The translations under genes and the position numbers were made by a program. Shown in pieces: positions 39,952 to 45,942 of a DNA stretch of 45,942 bases (within the stretch, counting starts at the first letter, position 1; the number at the start of each line of letters is the position of its first letter). Where the stretch lies: positions 1 to 45,942 of the forward strand of contig CACZSC010000149.1 of assembly GCA_902783755.1 (NCBI GenBank), written 5' to 3'. The stretch comes from an uncultured Ruminococcus sp. (lineage in GTDB: Bacteria > Bacillota > Clostridia > Oscillospirales > CAG-272). A model generated the notes under the pieces. The model saw only the letters and a program-made list of their open reading frames with translations. It had not been told where the DNA came from and made no database searches.

Positions 39952-41826
39952 GTGGGAAACAGCGACGGATCCGCCCGCTCTCTTTCAGATATACTGACAG
40001 AACTTGAGAGCAGACTCAGTACGTGTACGCCCGAGGAAAAGCAGAAAGTTCTCGCGTCGATCACAAAAATCGCCGTGTCCCTAAATTCTGCCCGGACACA
40101 GCCCGTCCCCGAAGTCAGACCCGATATCCGGGATGACGGTTTCTGGCAGTTTGACCCGCCAAGGGAAAAGAAATACCGCAGACCGGATTTTGACACCCCG
40201 CCGGGTTCATATGACGTGAGCATCTCCGGATCACATGACCCTTCCCGCGCGCAGCAGCCCGAGCCAATACCCGCAAAAGGGACGCTCCCCGACGGAAACG
40301 TCCGGAAGCCGCTGTCAGATCACCAGACGATACCGTCCGATGCAGCGGATTCCGTCGTCAGAAAATACGGGTTTTCGCACGAAGGCCTGCTTTCCTACGT
40401 CACTGTAAGATCGAGAACGACAGACAATCTCTACAGTCACTTCTCCCGTGACGTAGCCCTGAGCCACCGTTCCGCTCCCGAATCTGAATTCCGCAGTCTC
40501 GCGCCAGTACCGTTCCAGTCATACGTGCCTCAGTTCTCGCACATGAGCAGCCAGCAGATCGAGTATTACAGAGCGTGGCGGGAAGAAGTCAGGAACGGAT
40601 CCTACCCCTCCTGCGACCTTTCATACATCATACTTTACATATACGAGATCATAAACCTGCCGGACATAATCCCTCCTCAGAAAGGCGTGAAGATCCTTTC
40701 TTCGCTGTGGATCGCCTACCGCGGAGCATACCCGAGGATCGACGGTTTTCTGGGAGAGTGGATGGCGGATTACTGCCTGATCCACGAAACCCCGCTGCCG
40801 AAGGCTCTTCTGCCGTATATCCCGCGGATCGTCCCCAAATCACAGTTCAAGGAATTCTACCTCCACCCCCTTCTCATCCTGGCCAGAAGCGAAGAAAAGA
40901 ACAATGTGTCCCTTTTCGGAAGGGCGGTCATGGAGACCCTTTCAGACTATGATTACACACAATCGAAATGCTACCTGCCCAACAGGGATTTTTACGATGC
41001 GGAATTGCCCTATCTTCTGGGCAAATTCATAACAAGAGCCGTCTCGGGCTCCATCCCTCCGCTCAGCCTTGACAGGGTTTATTCCCTGACGAGAGAAAGC
41101 TACAGCGGAGCCATAGTCTCCCCCGGCATAAAAATGCGGATCGATCTGAGTTTTCTTTCATTTTCCAGAAAAGCTGAATCACGCCAGGTGATCACTGCGG
41201 CTGTCAAGGAATGCGAAAACCGCATCAGATGTGTTCTCGGAATCAAATCCAAGCTGAAGACCGACCCGCTGCCTGCAGAGATCCAGTACAGTCTGACTGC
41301 GGCGCTGAATTCCGTTTATCCGCTGACTGCCCGCACCCAGAACCAGGAGCCCGACTACATGGAATACTATGAGCCTGAATCAACGGGATACGACTATGAT
41401 TCCGCCGCCGAGCTCGAGTATTCGTCCTGGACGAACACCGAACGCCTCACCGGCGAGGACCTGATCTCCCCGTCGCCGGAGGAATCTGCGGATGAAGATC
41501 TCCCTGTCGGGGCCATTGTATCGGCAGAGCCTGCCGCGGACACGGAGAGCAGCATGAGCGCCTCCGATTCCCCTGACGGCCGTATCACGGAGACCCGGGA
41601 TCAGGACATGACTGTAAAAGGCGCGGTACGCGCTGCGCTTGACGGCAGTTTCGCCCTGTTCTGCCGTGAAAACAGGCTGAACGAAGGAAATACGGCTGAC
41701 CTGGTAAACAGCCTGTTTCTTGACATACTCGGAGACGTGATCATAGAACCGGACGCCTCCGGAACATCATACAATCTTGTCGAAGATTACAGAAAGGATA
41801 TTGAAGAGTGGCTACTAACGTTCTGA
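39952..41826 (+). CDS. TerB-N / TerB-C domain protein
   Basis: A 624-aa protein. Residues 1-185 are mostly disordered with an N-terminal helix. A TerB-N domain starts near 190 (SYVPQFSHMSSQQIEYYRAW, then LSYIILYIYEIINL) and runs to about 380. A low-complexity acidic stretch (about 460-550) leads to a TerB-C-like end (about 555-624, ending DYRKDIEEWL). The central TerB domain itself is not evident. The start is GTG 39952 with AAAAGGAGG 8 nt upstream. It overlaps the ATPase gene by 19 nt. Comparative genomics has placed TerB-N/TerB-C proteins with an ATPase and a helicase in a predicted DNA-processing system; no mechanism is established to my knowledge. Confidence 0.85.
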   Translation: MGNSDGSARSLSDILTELESRLSTCTPEEKQKVLASITKIAVSLNSARTQPVPEVRPDIRDDGFWQFDPPREKKYRRPDFDTPPGSYDVSISGSHDPSRAQQPEPIPAKGTLPDGNVRKPLSDHQTIPSDAADSVVRKYGFSHEGLLSYVTVRSRTTDNLYSHFSRDVALSHRSAPESEFRSLAPVPFQSYVPQFSHMSSQQIEYYRAWREEVRNGSYPSCDLSYIILYIYEIINLPDIIPPQKGVKILSSLWIAYRGAYPRIDGFLGEWMADYCLIHETPLPKALLPYIPRIVPKSQFKEFYLHPLLILARSEEKNNVSLFGRAVMETLSDYDYTQSKCYLPNRDFYDAELPYLLGKFITRAVSGSIPPLSLDRVYSLTRESYSGAIVSPGIKMRIDLSFLSFSRKAESRQVITAAVKECENRIRCVLGIKSKLKTDPLPAEIQYSLTAALNSVYPLTARTQNQEPDYMEYYEPESTGYDYDSAAELEYSSWTNTERLTGEDLISPSPEESADEDLPVGAIVSAEPAADTESSMSASDSPDGRITETRDQDMTVKGAVRAALDGSFALFCRENRLNEGNTADLVNSLFLDILGDVIIEPDASGTSYNLVEDYRKDIEEWLLTF

Positions 41827-43199
41827 ACCGGATACCCAAAAGGATCATGGGAACTCTGCTCTCATCCCTTTCCGGCGGAGTCGTCCCCAGGATGGGGGCT
41901 CCGTACATAGCTATCGGAAGAAAAGAAGAAATACAGGCGCTGGCCGACACTTTGGACCGGGTTGCCGAAGGAGAAGGAAGCACAAAATTCATCATCGGCA
42001 GGTACGGTTCCGGCAAAAGTTTCCTGATCCAGCTGGCCAGAGGATACGCGCTCGACAGAGGTTTCGTCACCGCGGACTGCGACCTTTCCCCCGAAAGGAA
42101 GCTGGCAGGCAGCGGGTTGTCCGGCCTGGCCACTTTCCGTGAGCTTATGAAAAATCTTGCGTGCAAGACTTCCCCCGACGGAGGAGCCCTGCCGGTCATC
42201 ATAGGCAAATGGTTCACTGGCATCGCCTCGGAACTGGAGGACGCAGGGTTTGACAGAAACCGTCAGGAATACTCCGACGAGTTCGCCAGAAGGATCTCGT
42301 CAAGCCTCCGGACGCTCGAATCGGATATAGGCGGTTTTGACTTTGCCGCGGTGATGAAGCAGTATTATACCGCATGGACCGAGGGCGATGACTCCAGACA
42401 GTCCGCGTGCCTGAAATGGCTGCGGGGAGAATATTCCACCCGTACCGAAGCCCGCCAGGGGCTTGACATCCGGTCCATCACGATCATCACAGACGACAAC
42501 TGGTATGATTATCTGAAGCTCTTCACTTCGTTCTTCAGACTGGTCGGATACAGCGGCTTCTGTCTCTACATAGACGAGTGCGTCAACCTGTACAAGATAC
42601 CGAACCGGATCTCCAGGGAGAACAACTACGAAAAGATCCTCTCAATGTTCAACGACACCATGCAGGGCAGAGCCCCGGGGCTGATGATCGTTTTCGGAGG
42701 CACCCCTCAGTTTCTCGAGGACACAAGGCGGGGACTGTACAGCTACGAGGCTCTCAGGAGCAGGCTGGCCGACGGAAGGTTCGGCGGCAGTGAATACCGT
42801 TCCCTCATGCAGCCGGTCATAAGGCTGAAACGCCTGTCCGACGCGGAGATGCTGGCGCTGATCATCAGGCTCACCTCCATCCACGGGGAATACCACGGCT
42901 GGACACCGAGGATCACGGAAGACGACATGAGCGACTTTCTGGCCACGTCTCTGAAGCGTGAGGGCGCAGAGACCATGATAACCCCCCGTGAAATAATACG
43001 CGACTACGTGACTCTTCTGGATCTGCTTTTCACCAATCCGAAGGCCACATATGCAGAGATCAAGAAAACGGCAGTCTCCGGGCCGCCGATCATTTCTTCC
43101 GAAAACGAAAATGACATTCCTGCAGGTCCGGTACCGCCGATACAGGCCACGGGCTCCCCGCAGTCCAGGCAGGTCACGCTGGACGATATAAAGTTCTGA
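41808..43199 (+). CDS. BrxD-like ATPase (DUF2791 family)
   Basis: A 463-aa P-loop ATPase. Walker A is GRYGSGKS at 64-71, preceded by an N-terminal region with IGRKEEIQAL. Walker B is CLYIDECVNL near 255, and GGTPQFLED follows as the sensor-like strand. These and the length fit the BREX-associated BrxD/DUF2791 group, related to ORC/STAND-type AAA ATPases. It starts at GTG 41808 inside the TerB gene, with AAGGA upstream. The last 40 residues are flexible. No pglX, pglZ or brxL is present in the window, so this is not a full BREX locus. It likely loads or drives the following helicase on DNA. Confidence 0.87.
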   Translation: MATNVLNRIPKRIMGTLLSSLSGGVVPRMGAPYIAIGRKEEIQALADTLDRVAEGEGSTKFIIGRYGSGKSFLIQLARGYALDRGFVTADCDLSPERKLAGSGLSGLATFRELMKNLACKTSPDGGALPVIIGKWFTGIASELEDAGFDRNRQEYSDEFARRISSSLRTLESDIGGFDFAAVMKQYYTAWTEGDDSRQSACLKWLRGEYSTRTEARQGLDIRSITIITDDNWYDYLKLFTSFFRLVGYSGFCLYIDECVNLYKIPNRISRENNYEKILSMFNDTMQGRAPGLMIVFGGTPQFLEDTRRGLYSYEALRSRLADGRFGGSEYRSLMQPVIRLKRLSDAEMLALIIRLTSIHGEYHGWTPRITEDDMSDFLATSLKREGAETMITPREIIRDYVTLLDLLFTNPKATYAEIKKTAVSGPPIISSENENDIPAGPVPPIQATGSPQSRQVTLDDIKF

Positions 43200-43219
43200 A
43201 TTAATCGAAAGGAACCGAC

Positions 43220-45448
43220 ATGTCTGTTTTTGAACTGTATTCACCATTCATCAGGGAATACATATATTCCCACGGCTGGGAAGCTCTCGGTCCCGTGCAG
43301 GTTGCCGCCGCACAGGAGATATTCTGCGGAAACAACAACCTTCTCCTTCACTCCCGGACCGCGTCCGGAAAGACCGAAGCTGCGTTTTTCCCCATCCTTT
43401 CCGAATTCTATGAAGACATGCCCACTACCTTCGGCGCCCTGTACATAGCGCCTCTCAAGTCCCTCATCAACGACCAATTCCTGAGGATAACCCAGGTCTG
43501 CGAAGACGCCGGAATCCCGGTGTTCCATTGGCACGGGGATGTTGCCCAGTCTCACAAGACGAAGGCTCTCGAGCATCCTTCGGGGATCCTGCAGATAACT
43601 CCGGAATCCCTCGAATCCATGCTCATGAACCGCTCTTCCGACCTGATACGGCTGTTCGGGGATCTGAGATATATAGTCATAGATGAGATCCACACCCTCA
43701 CCGGTACCGACCGGGGCAACCAGATCCTCTGCCTGCTTTCAAGGCTTCAGAGAAAGACCGGTGTATATCCCAGAAGGATCGGACTGTCCGCCACAGTGGG
43801 GGATGTCAAAAAAGCCGCAGGGTGGCTAGAGGCCGGGAGCGGCAGGGCCACGACCGTACCAGAAGTTCCGAAGACGGAGCTGCACTGGCGTCTCGGCATG
43901 GAACATTTCTACATAATGAGCAAGGATGTGGCTGCTCTTCCCTCCACGGAGATCGGGCAGTCGGATACCATGCACATGGATCTCGGCTATGAATATATCT
44001 ACGATTCCGCCGTGGGCAAGAAAGCCATCGTGTTCTCAAATTCGAGGGAAGAGACCGAATACGTCTGCGCCACGCTCCGTGAGATCGCAAGATACAGGGG
44101 AGAGCCGGATATATTCCTTATCCACCATGGGTTCCTTTCAGCGAGCATCAGGGAAGAAGCTGAGATGAAAATGAAAGACGACTCCATTCCCGCAGTCACC
44201 TGCGCTACGGTCACCATGGAACTCGGCATAGATATCGGAAGGCTTGAACGGATAATCCAGCAGGGCTCTCCGAATTCTGTGTCCTCATTCCTGCAGAGAC
44301 TCGGCAGAAGCGGAAGAAGAGGGGATCCGCCGGAAATGCTGATGGTGTTCAGGGAAGAAAATCCCCTGCCCAACGCACCTCTCCCGGAACTGATCCCCTG
44401 GGAGCTGCTCAAGGCTATTGCCATAGTGCAACTCTATATCGAAGAGCGCTTTATCGAACCTCCGGTGACAAAGAAGTGCCCCTTCTCACTCATGTTCCAT
44501 CAGACTCTTTCGATCATTGCTTCAAGCGGCGCTCTGTCCCCTGCCGCTCTTGCAGATATAGTCCTGAACCTTCCTCCGTTCGCCCTTGTGGACCGGGAGG
44601 ACTACAAGCTCCTTCTCGTGACGATGATAAATCACGACTGGCTGGAGCTCACAGAGAACGGTGAGCTCATAATAGGGCTGAGGGGCGAAAAACTCATAAA
44701 CTCGTTCAAATTCTATGCAGTTTTCAAGGATACGGAAGACTTTACCGTAAGATGTGAATCCGGCGAGATCGGCGTTATAACCACGCCCCCGCCTGTGGGA
44801 GACAGATTTGCTCTGGCCGGCCGGGTATGGCAGGTAGAGGAGCTCGATATCCCCCGCCACCTCATATACGTCAAACCGGTCGACGGAAAGATGGAAGTGA
44901 GCTGGCCGGGCGATTACGGCGAGGTCCACACCAGGATACTCGAACGCATGAAGCAGGTGCTCTGCGAAGACACTGAATATCCCTATCTCCACAAGCAGGC
45001 TCTCGAAAGGCTGCGCACGGCCCGCGCCGTTGCCCGCAACACCGGCATCTGCGACAAGCCCATCCTCCACCTCGGCGGATATACCTGGGCTCTCTTCCCC
45101 TGGCTCGGGACCCGCAGCTTCCGGACGCTCAGGAGATACGTCTCCAGATATGCAGGCAAATACAAACTGTCCGGAATGGAATATGAAGGCTGCTACTACA
45201 TGACCTTCAAGCTGGAGGGCGGGAGCGGCGTGAACATGCTCAGAGAGCTGTCGGACGGCATAATACGGAACGGAATAGACCTTTCCGCGCTGATCGGCCC
45301 TGCAGAAACGCCAGTATTTGAGAAATTCGACGAATTCCTTCCATCGGAACTTCTGAGGAAGGCATACATGGAAGACAAGCTGAGATCAGACGAGCTCGAC
45401 ATAAGAGCTCACGATTTTCTAAGAGAATTGGGTGAAAAAAATGCCTGA
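43220..45448 (+). CDS. Superfamily 2 DEAD/DEAH helicase, Lhr/BrxHI-like
   Basis: A 742-aa helicase. RecA1: Q-motif region GPVQVAA, motif I TASGKT (47-52), motif Ia APLKSLINDQ, motif II DEIH (155-158), motif III LSATVG. RecA2: IVFSNSREETE, TVTMELGIDIG and motif VI QRLGRSGRRG. A winged-helix/beta extension (about 420-742) resembles the Lhr core used in 3'-5' DNA unwinding. Ribosome site GAAAGGA before ATG 43220, 20 nt after the ATPase gene. The stop overlaps uvrA by 8 nt. Type 2 BREX loci encode similar BrxHI helicases. Confidence 0.9.
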   Translation: MSVFELYSPFIREYIYSHGWEALGPVQVAAAQEIFCGNNNLLLHSRTASGKTEAAFFPILSEFYEDMPTTFGALYIAPLKSLINDQFLRITQVCEDAGIPVFHWHGDVAQSHKTKALEHPSGILQITPESLESMLMNRSSDLIRLFGDLRYIVIDEIHTLTGTDRGNQILCLLSRLQRKTGVYPRRIGLSATVGDVKKAAGWLEAGSGRATTVPEVPKTELHWRLGMEHFYIMSKDVAALPSTEIGQSDTMHMDLGYEYIYDSAVGKKAIVFSNSREETEYVCATLREIARYRGEPDIFLIHHGFLSASIREEAEMKMKDDSIPAVTCATVTMELGIDIGRLERIIQQGSPNSVSSFLQRLGRSGRRGDPPEMLMVFREENPLPNAPLPELIPWELLKAIAIVQLYIEERFIEPPVTKKCPFSLMFHQTLSIIASSGALSPAALADIVLNLPPFALVDREDYKLLLVTMINHDWLELTENGELIIGLRGEKLINSFKFYAVFKDTEDFTVRCESGEIGVITTPPPVGDRFALAGRVWQVEELDIPRHLIYVKPVDGKMEVSWPGDYGEVHTRILERMKQVLCEDTEYPYLHKQALERLRTARAVARNTGICDKPILHLGGYTWALFPWLGTRSFRTLRRYVSRYAGKYKLSGMEYEGCYYMTFKLEGGSGVNMLRELSDGIIRNGIDLSALIGPAETPVFEKFDEFLPSELLRKAYMEDKLRSDELDIRAHDFLRELGEKNA

Positions 45449-45942
45449 CAAGATTTCACTCCGCGGCGTGCGGATGAACAATTTGAAGAATATCTCGGTG
45501 GATATACCGAGGGACAAGCTGGTGGTCTTCACCGGCCTTTCCGGTTCCGGAAAATCCTCCCTGGCCTTTGACACCATCTACGCGGAAGGCCACAGAAGGT
45601 TCGTGGAGTCTCTGTCTTCATATGCCAGAATGTTCATAGGACAGCTGGACAAGCCGGATCTCGACTCTGTAGTCGGGCTGTCTCCGGCTATATCAATAGA
45701 CCAGAAGACGACCTCCAAGAACCCACGCTCGACCGTCGGGACCGTGACCGAGATATACGATTATCTCCGCCTTCTCTACTCACGCCTGGGAACTCCTCAC
45801 TGCCCGGTGTGCGGAAGAGAGATCAAGCAGTCTTCGACAGACGTGATCGTTGACAGCATCATGGAACTGCCTGAGGGCACAAGATTCATGATCCTTTCCC
45901 CGGTCGTAAGGGCAAAAAAGGGCCGTCAGGAAAAGGTGCTGG
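45441..45942 (+). CDS. uvrA: Excinuclease ABC subunit A, C-terminus cut by window edge
   Basis: The first 167 residues of UvrA, the damage-recognition ATPase of nucleotide excision repair. Start ISLRGVRMNNLKNISV, Walker A GLSGSGKSS at 32-40, EGHRRFVESLSSYARMF, the signature DQKTTSKNPRSTVGT, and the first zinc finger CPVCGREI are all standard. The ATG at 45441 lies 8 nt inside the helicase gene; its Shine-Dalgarno is weak (GGGTG), so translation is probably coupled to the helicase. The frame is open to the window end. Confidence 0.96.
   Translation, partial: MPDKISLRGVRMNNLKNISVDIPRDKLVVFTGLSGSGKSSLAFDTIYAEGHRRFVESLSSYARMFIGQLDKPDLDSVVGLSPAISIDQKTTSKNPRSTVGTVTEIYDYLRLLYSRLGTPHCPVCGREIKQSSTDVIVDSIMELPEGTRFMILSPVVRAKKGRQEKVL

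Noticed and set aside
39952..45448. Complete BREX system
   Set aside because: Only BrxD-like and BrxHI-like parts are present; no pglX, pglZ, brxA, brxB, brxC or brxL in the window.
1..45942. CRISPR array, insertion sequence, prophage or attachment site
   Set aside because: No regularly spaced repeats, transposase, integrase or phage structural genes were seen on either strand.

Overview
The window looks like chromosome from an anaerobic Gram-positive bacterium of the Clostridia type, probably an uncultured gut or rumen member. The pointers are two T-box leaders, near-consensus TTGACA-17-TATAAT promoters, strong AGGAGG-type ribosome binding sites, the rimP-nusA-rnpM-ylxQ-infB gene order, ferredoxin-linked indolepyruvate oxidoreductase, and lipoprotein or ABC-importer biology. 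Base composition is moderate (about half G+C by eye). I see no phage, insertion sequence, CRISPR array, rRNA or tRNA. Both edges cut a gene: a VanY-type peptidase on the left (minus strand) and uvrA on the right (plus strand).

Layout. 1-4421 (minus): iorA-iorB-mnmM-vanY operon from a clear promoter. 4534-9957 (plus): a large glycoside hydrolase, a small lipoprotein, a cysteine desulfurase and a HAD phosphatase. 10028-15185 (plus): the rimP-nusA-rnpM-ylxQ-infB operon, with a leader hairpin and a terminator and without rbfA. 15217-16459 (minus): a creatinase/M24-fold protein lacking key metal ligands. 16584-19794 (plus): a tryptophan T-box (UGG specifier) in front of trpXYZ. 19806-32305 (minus): a seven-gene carbohydrate-uptake operon with a giant solute-binding protein carrying CBM-like domains, two pairs of permeases, a membrane-anchored NHL-propeller/YIP1 protein and a large secreted DUF5696-like protein. 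32785-36920 (plus): ROK glucokinase, phenylacetate-CoA ligase plus ACT protein, and a zinc-ribbon membrane protein. 36921-39788 (minus): a TIM-barrel/acyl-CoA-ligase fusion behind a T-box whose specifier I read as CUC (leucine). 39885-45942 (plus): a TerB-N/TerB-C protein, a BrxD-like ATPase and an Lhr/BrxHI-like helicase, running directly into uvrA.

How the parts may work together. Three loci (IorAB, PaaK with its ACT protein, and the leucine-T-box CoA ligase) all handle acyl-CoA and 2-oxoacid chemistry of amino-acid carbon skeletons. A T-box on a CoA ligase suggests that branched-chain, and perhaps aryl, acids are activated and reductively carboxylated back to amino acids during starvation; that is inference. 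The seven-gene operon looks like a surface glycan capture machine in which soluble binding proteins could dock on a membrane-held propeller. The TerB/BrxD/helicase module is a standalone DNA-processing or defence-like cassette whose last gene overlaps uvrA, which suggests a link to excision repair. The last two systems and the leucine-T-box fusion are the strongest candidates for undescribed biology here.
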